A stretch of 64,000 bases of DNA from Engraulis encrasicolus. Its lineage: Eukaryota > Chordata > Actinopteri > Clupeiformes > Engraulidae. The position numbers and the translations under genes were made by a program. Location of the stretch: contig NC_085867.1 in the NCBI RefSeq assembly GCF_034702125.1, forward strand, positions 47,901,236 through 47,965,235. Direction: 5' to 3'. The notes below the pieces were generated by a model. The model saw only the letters and a program-made list of their open reading frames with translations, was not told the origin of the DNA and did not search any database. Numbering within the stretch: the first letter of the stretch is position 1; each line of letters opens with the position of its first letter. Positions 40,111-64,000 of the stretch are shown one piece after another.

Positions 40111-41148
40111 ATGGACGAGTCTGTGGTTCTGAAGAAGTGCGGCTACGTATTGGGCAATGTATTAGGGGACGGGTCCTATGGAAAAGTGAAGTCCGCTTAT
40201 TCAGAACGTCTAAAGACGAATGTGGCGGTTAAGATAATCAACAGGAAAAAGGCAGCACCCGATTTCTTGGAAAAATTCTTGCCAAGAGAACTGGAAATCC
40301 AGGCAGCCCTAAGCCACCCAAGCATCATTAAAATTTTCAAAATTTTCGAAACGTCAGATGGAAAAGTATTCATCGTCATGGAGCTCGGCGTGCAGGGAGA
40401 CTTGCTGGAGTTCGTCAAGAGCAGGGGCGCATTACCTGAAGATTTTGCGAGGAAACTTTTCAAACAGCTGACGGCTGCAATCAAATACATGCACGACCAA
40501 GACATCGTGCACCGAGATCTGAAGTGCGAGAACTTGCTCCTGGACAAAGACTTCAATTTGAAAGTATCAGACTTTGGCTTCACAAGGCGCATTGTCTACG
40601 ACGACACTGGGAAGATGGAACTGAGCAAAACATTTTGTGGATCTGCAGCCTATGCTGCCCCTGAGGTCTTACAGGGCATACCATACAACCCCAAGATGTA
40701 CGACATCTGGAGCATGGGCGTGATCTTGTTTGTCATGGTCTGCGGCTCCATGCCCTACGACGACTCCAACATCAAAAGGATGCTTCGGATTCAGAAGGAG
40801 CACCGGGTGGACTTCCCTCGATCGAGGCACGTCCCTGGCGAATGCAAGGACATGATCTACAAGATCCTGCACCCGGATGTCAAGCGGAGACTGGACATCT
40901 GCTCCATCATGGAGCACCAGTGGCTGGGGAAGCACGGCGAGCACGGCAGACATCAGGACAGGCCGTCCACGTCCAAGGGAGGCAAACACGAGAAGAAGAC
41001 GGAGGCAGACGCCGCCTCTACGGCCTCTCCTCCAGCCAATGCCACTCCAGCCGATGCCGCTCCTGCCTCTTCCTCAGCCAAGGACCATGAGAACCATGAT
41101 GGACCTTCCACCTCCACTAAGACCGATGCTGCTGGCAATGTGACGTGA
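40111..41148 (+). CDS. tssk2: testis-specific serine/threonine kinase (TSSK1/2 type)
   Basis: A single intronless frame of 345 codons plus TGA. The kinase domain spans residues about 12-272: Gly loop [11 protein letters not shown]-binding Lys41 in VAVKI, Glu60, catalytic HRDLKCEN with Asp136, DFG at 154-156, and activation loop [14 protein letters not shown] with Thr174. The Ala/Ser/Pro-rich tail is low complexity. I chose the ATG at 40111 because [15 protein letters not shown] aligns with the TSSK1/TSSK2 N-terminus. An upstream in-frame ATG at 40066 would add 15 residues without family support. TSSK kinases act in spermatid differentiation. Intronless structure and position next to ess2 match human TSSK2; whether it is strictly TSSK1 or TSSK2 is not settled. 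Confidence 0.95.
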   Translation: MDESVVLKKCGYVLGNVLGDGSYGKVKSAYSERLKTNVAVKIINRKKAAPDFLEKFLPRELEIQAALSHPSIIKIFKIFETSDGKVFIVMELGVQGDLLEFVKSRGALPEDFARKLFKQLTAAIKYMHDQDIVHRDLKCENLLLDKDFNLKVSDFGFTRRIVYDDTGKMELSKTFCGSAAYAAPEVLQGIPYNPKMYDIWSMGVILFVMVCGSMPYDDSNIKRMLRIQKEHRVDFPRSRHVPGECKDMIYKILHPDVKRRLDICSIMEHQWLGKHGEHGRHQDRPSTSKGGKHEKKTEADAASTASPPANATPADAAPASSSAKDHENHDGPSTSTKTDAAGNVT

Positions 41149-41203
41149 TGGTAAAAAAAAGACACACAGCTTTCACTCATACAATGTTACAGACAATCAT
41201 CCA

Positions 41204-41209
41204 TTTAAT
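41204..41209 (-). terminator. candidate ess2 poly(A) signal (ATTAAA)
   Basis: TTTAAT on the + strand gives ATTAAA about 630 nt beyond the ess2 stop codon. If used, the ess2 and tssk 3' UTRs overlap by more than 100 bp. Confidence 0.35.
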
Positions 41210-41315
41210 GAAAATCACTCTACTGTAAAGATAAGTCATCTTTTACAATAGTCAAAACAAGTTCTTGTCAAATATACTGTATATGCTGAGCAAAAATGAT
41301 AAAATAACTAAATGA

Positions 41316-41321
41316 AATAAA
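41316..41321 (+). terminator. candidate tssk poly(A) signal
   Basis: AATAAA lies 168 bp after the tssk stop codon on the same strand. No other AATAAA is seen between the stop and this site. Confidence 0.4.
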
Positions 41322-41837
41322 ATCTTAAAACAAAGGAATATAAATTACTTAAAGTACTCAAGTACTTAAAAACACTTATGTGTAGAAAGTACTCGAAGTA
41401 CATATTAAACAAAAAACCTTTCAAAGAGATATTTTCCGTAAATATCCCACTAAAATAACATACATACAGAAGGGTTTTGCCCATAACACGTTGCAACTTA
41501 TTTTTCTTAATCTGAACTCAGTGGACACCTCTATCCACCAAGACATTCAGGTGTTCTACAGTTTCAGAGGAGGAGAAGGAGTCTGTTCACTCAAACCACA
41601 GTTTCTATCCAATCGGTTGCTGCGGACAACATTGTTCCTCAGACAGTTCTGTTGAGACATTTGCCACACATGGCAAGTGAGGCTGCCTTCCAGATAAGAC
41701 CATCAGGTCTCGTTCTACATTGCCACAACGCCACATTCCAGCAATGTTTTAGACAAATCGCTTGCTCAGAGTCCAGTTTTGGCTTTAGTCTCTCATTGCC
41801 TGGGCAGTAGTACAGACAGACGTCACATACTGCTCTT

Positions 41838-55305
<13,468 letters not shown>

Positions 55306-55522
55306 TGTTGCGCTTGGCAAGCTAACAACACAAGGCCAAAGACCAGCGTTGTAAATGCTGGGAAACTTAAGTTTTACCTCAAACCTATCTGTCTAAACTT
55401 AACTATTAAAATATGAAATGATTCCAGCGGTTAATATTCCCGTCGAATGCTCTGTCCGTCTCAAACTGTCCAAACGTTAGCAAGACGAAGCAAACCTCCA
55501 CCACCACATTGTGAAATAACAA

Positions 55523-55545
55523 ACGTCACATCCGGAAGGATGACG
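55523..55545. promoter_or_regulatory. ess2: ETS/CRE-like motif pair upstream of ess2
   Basis: ACGTCACATCCGGAAGGATGAC contains a CRE-like half site and an ETS core (CCGGAAG) about 220 bp upstream of the ess2 ATG. Such motifs are common in housekeeping promoters. No transcription start was determined. Confidence 0.35.
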
Positions 55546-55860
55546 ATTTCGTGTTTACGTCCACGGCTCTGCAAAGACTAGTGATTTACCGCCATCTGGT
55601 GGTGAACTTGGTGTATTTTATAGGCCTGCTGCATGCCTACACATCACACAGCACAGTCTTCTTTATCAGGTAAATTGGAGGAGCCCATTACATGGAGTAA
55701 TGTCCAAGGCTCCACAGGGTTGACAAGTCAAGATTCAAGATTCAAGATTCTTTTAATGGTCCCGAAGGAAATTTGTCTTGGACATACATAGCTGCCACAT
55801 ACACACAACACTGATACACATGACGCCAAAAAAACAAAAAACAAAAACAACAATAAACAC

Positions 55861-55905
55861 ATACATACATACATACATACATACATACATACATACATAC
55901 ATACA
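55861..55905. repeat. (CATA)n microsatellite
   Basis: About 11 CATA units. Confidence 0.95.
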
Positions 55906-56528
55906 AGTGCATATCCACCACAGCCCACCACCCACATAGGGTGGATTGCCCTCATGTGGGCCACTGCCTAATGTGGGACACCTAAGCTTCAGGGGCTCTG
56001 GCTCCTCCCTAAACTAATGAATGTCAGTGAAACTATGGTAAAAGCAAAGCTCTACTACCATGTGACCAAAATAAGTTTACATTTTAACTATCCAATAAAA
56101 AATTAGGGTGGGGCAATCATCAAACAAGAAGCACCTGCTGTGAAACCATCCAAAAGGCCAATGACATAGAGTTTTGACTAAATTAGTGTTAAGGGTATAA
56201 AATCATTAATATCAATACATCCATGCAACTTTTGATTCTGATGTATTTATGAAATGTTTGTTCATTATAAAATAATGTAAAATGTTGGATATTTACACTT
56301 TATATTTGGTTTTAGATTGATTTTCTTACTGTCCCACTTTAGGACAGGTGGTGTCCTAATGTGGGACGGCATGATTTGCCTAATGTGGGACACTGGTTTA
56401 TGCAATAACAGTGGTAATTTACATGGTGAAAATGATGTTTTACAGTGTTAAACTGTATTATAGTTGCATATATTTAAGGTCAAGTGATATTTGAAAGGAT
56501 TAAAGTTGAGGGCAAGGGATATCTCTAA

Positions 56529-56914
56529 GGTTTTGTTAGGGATGCACCGATACCGATACTGGTATCGGTGTCGGCACCTGATACTGCTCATTATACTCGT
56601 ACTCGTCAAGCACTTGCCGATACCAGCTACGAGTACTACTATTACTCAAAACAATGCAAAATCTTGTCATGTTCTGTGGAATTGAAAGCAGCATGGGAAA
56701 AAAGTGCCACCTCATACATTTACTAACATTTAAATCTACATGGAAATGAACAATAAAAATATCACAGGTGGAAAAAAACAAGGCCATGCATTTATTTTCA
56801 TTGTATTTTGGTGGTAAAAGGTATCGGTATCGGTACTCAGTATCGGCAAGTACACACATTAATGTACTCGTACTTGTATCGGTTTCAAAAAAGTGGTATC
56901 GGTGCATCCCTAGG

Positions 56915-56920
<6 letters not shown>
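56529..56920. mobile_element. hAT MITE with exact 8-bp TSD
   Basis: Element 56537-56912 runs TAGGGATGCACCGATACC to GGTATCGGTGCATCCCTA, flanked by GGTTTTGT on both sides. The right TSD runs directly into the GT tract at 56918-56993. Confidence 0.9.

Positions 56921-56993
<73 letters not shown>
56918..56993. repeat. (GT)n microsatellite
   Basis: About 75 bp of GT. Confidence 0.95.
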
Positions 56994-56996
<3 letters not shown>

Positions 56997-57574
56997 GGGG
57001 GATGTCTCAATATGACACACGCACGCGCACGCGCGTGCAAACACAAAACATTAAGCTTGAAGTAAAAAAAAAACATTTTCTAAACTTTAGAAAGACAATA
57101 TACCTTTAAAAGACTACCTTAACTTGTAATCCCATTTTGTTGATGAATTGCACAGTTTTCAATGAAACGATGGCTGATGTCAAAAATAAATAGTTTTGAG
57201 AGAATTATGCTACTTGTTTAGTTGTTTACCATTATTTGTGAAGGTACACCATGGTTTAAAACATTTAACATTGACTTTACAGTGTCTTGCATTAAATTTA
57301 ACATTACATTTCACTGTCCCACTTTAGGACAATGACTGTCCCACATTAGGAAGTCGCTCATGCTCTGAGATGCTTGGGCACTAAGAGCACTAATACCTGT
57401 ATAATTTCTTTTATGAAAACAATATCTGCATTTTTTTCTCTTGATTTTATGAGGGCACCCCTGGAGGATTCCAAAAATGTATTGGATGTGGATTTAATGT
57501 GTTGTCTTGACATTGTAATAGTCTTCAGAAGTCCGAAAACCCAAAAATGGCCCACATTAGGGCAATCCACCCTA

Positions 57575-59167
57575 CATGGCATTACAGGATGGTAGTTTTT
57601 AACGACCTGCGTTCATGACGTATGCTGGTTAAAGTGTGTTCATGGCGACTTGAAGGGGACTTTTGGCTGTGTGTCAGTCAGTGCCAATGAAAGTGACTGT
57701 TCATTGGGGGCACACACCTGCACAGATGTCGGGAAACCATCAGGACAAAGTTGCATGACAACCACATAAATGTTTCTGTTGTTTCTGGGATACAGACATC
57801 TTAAATGTAGGCCTTTAAAGTGTACTCAAATGTACCCTCCCCCTCATATCAGTGTGTGTGTGTGGCTCCTGACCAGTTATGCTTAGGGCCTCCAAAACAT
57901 TAGCAGCGGCCCTGGGTGTGTGTTCGAAGATACAAAGTTGTAACTCAAGATTGCATCAACAGCATCGTAGTTAATGCTGCAATACACGTAGGCCTACTGT
58001 GAGCAGAGGTGCATCTTGGCCACTAGGCAAGGCAGGCAGCTGCTTGGGGCCCCCAAGCCCCTAGATAGTGAATAGCAGGCCATACTTTACCACAGTAGTA
58101 GCGATTTTGGTTCAAACGTTCATTCTTTTGCATTTTCACTTGGGGCGCCACCTGACCCTACAATCGTCTCTGACTGTGAGCACGCAGAAGTGTCCATACG
58201 TGCTCACACCCACACACAACACACGTTCTGAAATAGTCTGCGGGCCTATTCGCTCTTCCTCGAAAAGACTCAACTACAGCATAACAACATTGCTATGACT
58301 TGATCATTACAATTTTGGTGTCAATTAGATTATAGCCTAACTGAGGTTCTGCGCAAAGGGGTTCATACATTACAGATTAGATTATTAAAAAAAAAAATAT
58401 GAGTGGTTGCAATAGCAGTCCAGTAGATGTCAGACACAACCAGTTCTAATATCCAAGGACATCAGGATCAGAGACTGTTCATCATATCCTTTGCACACAG
58501 TACAACATTTGCATTTACTGTACTGCCCAGAATTCAAACTTCGAATTTCAAAGAGTCCATTCAGCTCTAAGATGTGTTTTTCGGAAGCCATTAATAATAT
58601 AAAACTTTTCTGATGTAGGCTATATGGATTGTGGTAGGCCTATGAGTATTAATTCGTAGGCCTACTGTTTTTGAATTGTCAAGAGAAATTAATAATTGCA
58701 TAGATTGAATGAACACCGGCTAGGCCTACATCTCAACCTTTTTTTCAGTAGGTCCTATTTTACAGTATTAAACAGGGGCGTAGCCTAGCAGCACATTTTG
58801 GGCCCATGTACAATCAGCTCCAATGGACCCCCAAGGAGCCTTTTATCTTCGTAAATTGGACTGTATGTGGGCCCCCTATTTAGACCTACATGGTGCCCTG
58901 GTGACATACCCTCCTGCACGACACCCCCCTGATCACACATCACACCGGGGTCTACGGAGGAAATGTCTCCGTAGCCTATTCGTTGGTAATCAACTATAAA
59001 CTCTTCCGGTTATCGCGCTGGCCACTCCAAAGTCCAGCACAACAGTGTTGATAGTCCAGGTGTTTGGGTAGGCCTATTTAAAACCATAAAGGTTCAGTTC
59101 AGTTCTGTGGCTAAACATTTGTGGCGCTCTGTTGACGCATGTTGCAATTTTCTTGAATTTTCAAGAC
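57575..59167. other. ess2-oxidase spacer, no gene recognised
   Basis: It contains the second copy of the 1.17-kb repeat at 58007-58172. No exon was recognised on either strand. The last 150 bp form the 5' flank of the oxidase gene. Confidence 0.55.
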
Positions 59168-59276
59168 ATGGCGTATGACATTATCATCGTTGGTGCTGGA
59201 CTATCAGGACTAAGTGCAGCCAACCACCTATTGAAGAGAGATGCGAACTTGAAACTTTTGATACTAGAAGGAAAGG
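59168..59276 (+). CDS. oxidase-like exon 1 (FAD Rossmann motif)
   Basis: The ATG at 59168 directly precedes the first beta strand, as in short-leader flavin oxidases. It ends LILEGK in phase 1. Confidence 0.87.
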
Positions 59277-59996
59277 GTTAGTCGTTTGTGCCTTTGTTTC
59301 ACTCTTTGTCTAATGCATCGATTTTGTTTCGCATCGCGTATTCATTATGTTCGCTACAGTAAATTGTAATTCTGCGTGTAGATCGAGTTGGAGGACGCAC
59401 TTTGACGCAGGACGTCCCGGCGTCTGGAGGAGTTGATCGCTGGGATTTCGGAGGGCAGTGGGTTGCCAGGTATTTATGTTATTGACAGCCCAGCTTTATT
59501 TTAAGCCATTAGGTAGGCTACGTGTGTTTTAATTGAACCTGACGTTCAGACTTGTTTGTTCTTGGAAAGTCAAAGAGGTGGAGCCGACAAATTGCGTAAC
59601 AAATGTGTTGTTGCACAACAAAAACAGTGGTCCGTCAGTGACCGCATCTCACAGTTTAGAACTATGCTACAAATCAAGCATCATCAGTGTTGTGAAGTTT
59701 GAATTGCTCAGAATGTTACCATAGCTCTCTTCGACTAGTGTTTACTGAAGGTCTACCTTAGTTGTGTAGGCCTATACATTCACAGTTTGCTCCCTCCTCT
59801 AATGCTCTTTTCCAGTTCACAAACCCACGTGATGCAACTCATTGAGGAGCTGGGATTGGTTGCATACCCACAGTACACCCTTGGCAAGAAGGTGCACCAT
59901 ATGGGGGGTCCCAACGCCAAGATAAGCACCTACACCACCAGTACCCCATTATACTCACCGCTGATTCTGCTAGACTTCCTGCAGTTCCTATGGAAG
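59168..59996 (+). CDS. flavin monoamine-oxidase-like protein, first three exons
   Basis: Exons 59168-59276, 59382-59469 and 59816-59996 join in one frame of 126 codons, with donors GTTAGT, GTATTT and GTAACA, all after AG acceptors where applicable. Residues 4-18 form the FAD-binding strand-turn with GAGLSG (Gly9, Gly11, Gly14). Glu34 ends the second strand (LLILE). DRVGGRT at 37-43 is the second FAD motif of the amine-oxidase family, and FGGQWV and the QLIEELGL helix follow. Family knowledge: FAD-dependent oxidation of amines with release of aldehyde and peroxide. No membrane segment or catalytic cysteine is visible yet; the rest lies beyond the right edge. It could be an MAO paralogue or another flavin amine oxidase. 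Confidence 0.88.
59382..59469 (+). CDS. oxidase-like exon 2 (DRVGGRT motif)
   Basis: This exon encodes DRVGGRTLTQDVPASGG and WDFGGQWVA in phase with both neighbours. Confidence 0.88.
59816..59996 (+). CDS. oxidase-like exon 3
   Basis: This exon encodes SQTHVMQLIEELGLVAYPQY and ends LLDFLQFLWK in phase 0. Acceptor CTTTTCCAG, donor GTAACA. Confidence 0.85.
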
Positions 59997-60380
59997 GTAA
60001 CATATGCACAGTAGGCCTATGACGCCTTGCTAAAAACTGTGTGGGGAAAATCACGAAAGCAGACAGAGTCTAGCCTACAAAGCATGAATAGCAAAATATG
60101 GGTCACTCAGTGTGCAAGCAGACTTCTGTGCAAGCTTTTGAGTCAATATTGTGGGAAATACAAAACTGATTTTTGAGTTAGTGCTTTTCTCGTATGACTA
60201 ATTCACCATGGAAAGTTAATGGAGATTTAAATGTCAACATACTCCTTCCTATAATGAAGGCTACTATTCTATTCTGTTTTGTTCTGTTATATTCACCACT
60301 CGGGAAGCTCCCATTTATTGTGGCACAGCACTCTTATTTTGTGAAAGCCCAACTGGGAAACCCCAACTCCCATTGTCATT

Positions 60381-61558
60381 ATATCCCCGAAACGCGGAGC
60401 GTCGGGGATGTAATGGTTTTGCGTGCGCCGCCGCCGCGTCCGCGTCCGCCGCGTCCGCCGCCGCGTCCGCCGCGTAAGGTCTTTCGTGTTAACGCGATAA
60501 CTTTTGAACGGATGTTTGGATTTGTCCCAGATTTTTTGGGTGAATGCTCCAGGACAGGTTCATGAACTGATTCGAGTTTGGAGGTCAACACTTTCAAAAT
60601 GGCTGAATTCAAGATGGCCGAATTTTTGTTTGGTCCATAACTTCTGACCGGGTGGATGGATTTGTCCCAGATTTGGTGTGTGAATGCTCTAGGGTAGGTT
60701 CATGAACTGAGTCGAGTTGGGAGGTCAACACTTTCAAGATGGCTGAATTCAAGATGGCCGAATTTTTGTTTGGTCCATAACTTCTGACCTGGTGGATGGA
60801 TTTGTCCCAGATTTGGTGTGTGAATGCTCTAGGGTAGGTTCATGAACTGATTCGAGTTTGGAGGTCAACACTTTCAAGATGGCTGAATTCAAGATGGCCG
60901 AATTATTGTTTGGCCCATAACTACTGACCGGTTGGATGGATTTGTCCCAGATTTTGTGTGTGAATGCTCTAGGGTAGGTTCATGAACTGATTCGAGTTTG
61001 GAAGACAACACTTTCAAAATGGCGGAATTTTCATTTGGCACATAACTTCTGACTGGGTGGATTGATTTGCCCGGTAACACATTATTTTAATGGTTCACCA
61101 TTTCAGTGAATCTACCATATTAGGTACAGTGTAATAACCAATGTAACAATATTTAATACCATTTAATACTAGTGTAATACCAGTGTAACAATATGCAATA
61201 TCAGGTACAGTGTAGTAACGAGTGTAACAGTATGCAATACCATGTAATATAGTGTAATACCAGTGTAACAATATGCAATACCATGTAATACCACTTACGC
61301 ACAAACATATGATGTAAGTAAAAAAATTACATTGTATTAAATATTGTTACACTGGTTATTACACTGTACCTAATGTGGTATATCCACTGAACCATTAAAA
61401 CAGTATTACCATTTGCCCCATTTTTTGCTTCATTTTCACAATAGTCGTTTGGTTTTAAGCCTATGCGCGTCATGTCACGTCTGTATATACGTTTACGAAA
61501 TGGTGGACGGGAGTGGTAGGAATGATGGGGGACTGGAAGCGTCGCGTTTCGGGGATAT
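60381..61558. mobile_element. 1.18-kb element with internal about 140-bp tandem units
   Basis: ATATCCCCGAAACGCG at the left and CGCGTTTCGGGGATAT at the right are inverted ends. Inside are a CCGCCGCGTCCG array (60427-60476) and about four units carrying GGATGGATTTGTCCCAGATT and GGTTCATGAACTGA. A second inverted-repeat element occupies about 61073-61412. Confidence 0.7.
61073..61412. mobile_element. nested inverted-repeat element with GTAATACCA repeats
   Basis: GGTAACACATTATTTTAATG at the left pairs with CATTAAAACAGTATTACC at the right. The arms extend through TAGGTACAGTGTAATAACCA. The centre repeats AGTGTAACAATATGCAATAC several times. Confidence 0.65.
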
Positions 61559-61619
61559 ACCTTAAGCAGTCGAAGGCGACTGCACAGGCAGTCTAGTTAT
61601 GACACAGCACTCCACAGCA

Positions 61620-61850
61620 CACAAGTGAACACTGCACAGAACGAATTAGCATTTATGCCTCACCCGTGCAAGGGGGCAGCCCTCAATGGCGCCCCTAGGG
61701 AGCAGTGCGGCGGGACGGTACCAAGCTCAGGGTACCTCAGTCATGGAGGAGGATGGGGGTGAGCACTGGTTGCTTACTCCCCCCACCAACCAACCCTTGG
61801 GACTCGAACCGGCAACCTTTGGCCTACAAGACACCCTAACCGCTTATATT
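61620..61850 (-). repeat. SINE-like dispersed repeat, copy 3
   Basis: Inverted relative to 4893-5060 (GGCGCCCCTAGGGAGCAGTG, CAGGGTACCTCAGTCATGGA). It continues into GGGACTCGAACCGGCAACC, a B-box-like tRNA motif on the minus strand. Confidence 0.6.
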
Positions 61851-62568
61851 TTGGAAAAAAGGTTCGCACACTCCTTTGTATTTTTTCCTCTTTAAGTTAT
61901 TTTCTTCTTTTTATTCATTCATTCAACGGCATTCGGTCTTCCTCAGATTCACAATTGAGTATCAGAGCCTATGGCAGGCAGTGCAAAGTATGCCTTGACA
62001 ACAACACCTTAAAACCCATCTCTTTTTGGAGGCTTTAGTGATGAGTGCCCTCAGGCACACACCGCACACATGGACGTATAGTGCTGTGTTGGTCGATAAC
62101 ATTCCACTTTCTCTCTCAGCTCCCACCGCTTCACACAACTTCATAAAGCCTGCACAAATCATGACACTGACCGATTTCGTGCCCCTACAAATGTGGAATG
62201 GCCTCGTGTTGTGTGGACAGTGATGGAAAATAAGTATAGATGTGGCTCCACACATTACACTGACTTGACTTCAATATGTGGTCATTGTGGACCCTCCCTA
62301 TTCAACTCTGTGCATGGTAAATCACAATCTACCGGGGCCCTGACATCAGACCTCTGTGGACTTTACTCAAAAGAACTTACAAACACTCATCCTCATCCTT
62401 CAACCCACAGACCTGAGACGTACATGATTAGTTGCGTGTAGATAAAAGGGTACTTGGTTATAACACAATGTTACGCAATGTAGCAGTTGTTATATATTGA
62501 ATGATGAGTGGAAGGACTTACTATAGCATGCTGCATCACCCCCACCATTTCACCCATGTGTTTTACCA

Positions 62569-62940
62569 ACGTGTAGTAGGGCTGCAGGATTATGGAAAAA
62601 ATCATAATCACGATTATTTTGGTCAAAATCGTAATCACGATTATTAATCACGATAATTTATTTTTTTGCAGATTTTTTTTTAACATTAGAACAAGATGAA
62701 ATATAACCAAGAATGAACTATATACGGGATGAGCAAAATAAAATGATTTGTAATAATTATGTAAAGGCAATGGTATGAAACTTAGGTGGACAGATTTCTG
62801 GTCAGAAACACCAGCCTGTCAGTATGTTCTGTCTTCAAGGACGCGTCACGATTAAATCACGATTAAAATTTTATTTCGATTTCCCTAATTTATCACGATT
62901 TTCGATTATTTTCGATTAACTGTGCAGCCCTAATGTGTAG
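62569..62940. mobile_element. hAT MITE (TAGGGCTGCA family), 8-bp TSD (7/8)
   Basis: Element 62577-62932 runs TAGGGCTGCAGGATTATGG to ACTGTGCAGCCCTA, flanked by ACGTGTAG and ATGTGTAG. Confidence 0.85.
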
Positions 62941-63058
62941 TTCTCCACTTCTATCTCTAATTTCACTGGTGATTTGGTAGTAGGTTACATACAGTAGGTA
63001 CAGCATATATATAAAACGCCCAACAGGACATCAGTTGTAAAGTGGACACAGTTACTTG

Positions 63059-63304
63059 CATTGCATTACGCTTAACAGATGTTTTTTTTATCCAAAGCAA
63101 CAGTTATTTATATTATTCATTTATTTTATTTTATTTAGACAGGTTATTGGTTACAGTCCATGGAGTTCAAGTGGAGATGTGAAGTTAGGTGCCTTGCTCA
63201 ATGGTTCGTCAGCTATGGCTAGATGTGTAGACAGAGGTAAGCATGGGAATCGAACCTGCAACCCTCTTATCTTAAGAGCACCCCTGTAACCATTTGGCCA
63301 CGGC
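63059..63304 (-). mobile_element. tRNA-derived SINE (inverted)
   Basis: GGGAATCGAACCTGCAACCC (B box) and CCATTTGGCCACGG (A box) read on the minus strand. The left end TTGCATTACGCTTAACAG matches the tail of the other copies. Confidence 0.8.
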
Positions 63305-64000
63305 TGCCCCATGGCTGCATGATGAAAAGTGATGACAAGACAGAGCCAATTTATAGCCTGGAAAGCCAGACTTGAACGGAAAGTTGAATGGAAAGTTTAG
63401 TCTGCCATCACACAGTTCAGATAGCTGAGGGCTTCAGGTGGGACCAAACTGCTGTCGTTCAAACTGCCTCTTCAACATCGGCCAACTCCCCATCTATTCA
63501 AACAGGAATAAAAGACTCTCATGTTGAGAACTCTAGATTTGAGGATAGACTCTGTCCTATTTTGAACTAGAAATGAACTCAGAAAGTGTTTTTAAGTCTT
63601 TCTGCCTTCTTTCTGTGGAGTTAGAAACTAGAGCGTAAAAATTCGCCCTATCCCGCAATGGTGAAGAATCTTTTAAAAAATCCTGGATCTGGATAAAATT
63701 TAATCACTTGTTCTTTTTGTCATTTCCAGCAACTCCACAAAGTTTCAAACAAATCTGTGATTTTTTTTAGTTATCCTGCTGACGGACAAACAGACATACA
63801 AACAAACAAACAGACAATCCAACGCAAGCGAAAACATAACGTCCTTGGCGGAGGTAATGATCCCCAATGGTGCAGTACTAAACTAACATGGCTCTCACCA
63901 TATCTGCGTGTTTTCGTTCAGCTTCACGAGCTACCCGTGGATCTTGGTGGATTTTTAGATTTGCCCTGCTCCCGAACTGCCAGTCAGCTGAACCAATCAG

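Larger units (their letters stand above)
55937..57574. mobile_element. 1.64-kb non-autonomous element with TA flanks
   Basis: GGGTGGATTGCCCTCATGTG and its near complement ending GGCAATCCACCC are inverted ends preceded and followed by TA. TGTCCCACWTTAGGA-like motifs recur inside in both orientations. A hAT MITE and a GT tract are nested in it. No transposase was seen. Confidence 0.75.
59997..64000 (+). other. intron 3 of the oxidase-like gene (to window edge)
   Basis: No further exon matching an amine oxidase was recognised. The stretch holds the tandem-repeat element at 60381-61558, SINE-like DNA at 61620-61850, a hAT MITE at 62577-62932 and a SINE at 63059-63304. Confidence 0.5.

Noticed and set aside
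63920..64000. Possible fourth exon of the oxidase-like gene after TTTTCGTTCAG
   Set aside because: The in-frame peptide (LHELPVDLGGFLDLPC) has no resemblance to an amine oxidase, and no donor is visible before the window ends.

Overview
The window looks like teleost fish DNA. The genes have short exons with GT-AG introns and vertebrate domain content. The intergenic and intronic DNA is packed with fish-type hAT, Tc1/mariner and TTAA-flanked elements, tRNA-derived SINEs, and very long (CA)n/(GT)n and (GA)n/(CT)n microsatellites. I cannot name the species. One undetermined base (N) lies in a poly-C run near 615.

Five protein genes can be read. (1) A carbonic anhydrase XV-like gene (ca15), minus strand: signal-peptide exon and exons 2-3 at 986-1707, the rest beyond the left edge. 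(2) dgcr2 (IDD), minus strand, 9610-38662: complete, ten coding exons, 580 codons plus stop, with signal peptide, LDL-receptor class A, C-type-lectin-like, VWFC and transmembrane segments and a Pro/His-rich tail. (3) An intronless testis-specific serine kinase (tssk1/2 type), plus strand, 40111-41148. (4) ess2 (dgcr14), a spliceosome-associated nuclear protein, minus strand, 41838-55305: complete, ten coding exons, 475 codons plus stop. (5) The first three exons of a flavin monoamine-oxidase-like gene, plus strand, 59168-59996, continuing past the right edge. ca15-dgcr2-tssk-ess2 is the conserved vertebrate 22q11 block. All intron phases of the two complete genes agree and both reading frames are unbroken.

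Layout: 1-1707 ca15 5' end; 1.7-9.6 kb intergenic DNA and probable dgcr2 3' UTR, filled with non-autonomous transposons and STRs; 9.6-26.2 kb dgcr2 exons 10 to 2, extremely STR-rich; 26.2-38.6 kb dgcr2 intron 1, mostly nested transposons; 38.7-40.1 kb dgcr2/tssk intergenic region; 40.1-55.3 kb tssk and ess2, convergent, with far fewer microsatellites; 55.3-59.2 kb transposon-rich spacer; 59.2-64 kb start of the oxidase gene and a repeat-filled intron.

The most unusual signal is in dgcr2. The 3' ends of at least four exons (2, 7, 8, 9), each with its splice donor, have been copied one to seven times into the following intron together with the adjacent GT/CA microsatellite. Exon 7 also has its acceptor half duplicated upstream, and ess2 exon 4 has one similar copy. 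On the transcribed strand many acceptors are preceded by (UG)n or (CU)n and many donors are followed by (CA)n, so some introns could be bridged by UG/CA pairing. Other notable structures are a three-level transposon nest in ess2 intron 9, with a target-site duplication at every level, and several long palindromes. No CRISPR array, prokaryotic operon, rRNA or functional tRNA gene was seen.
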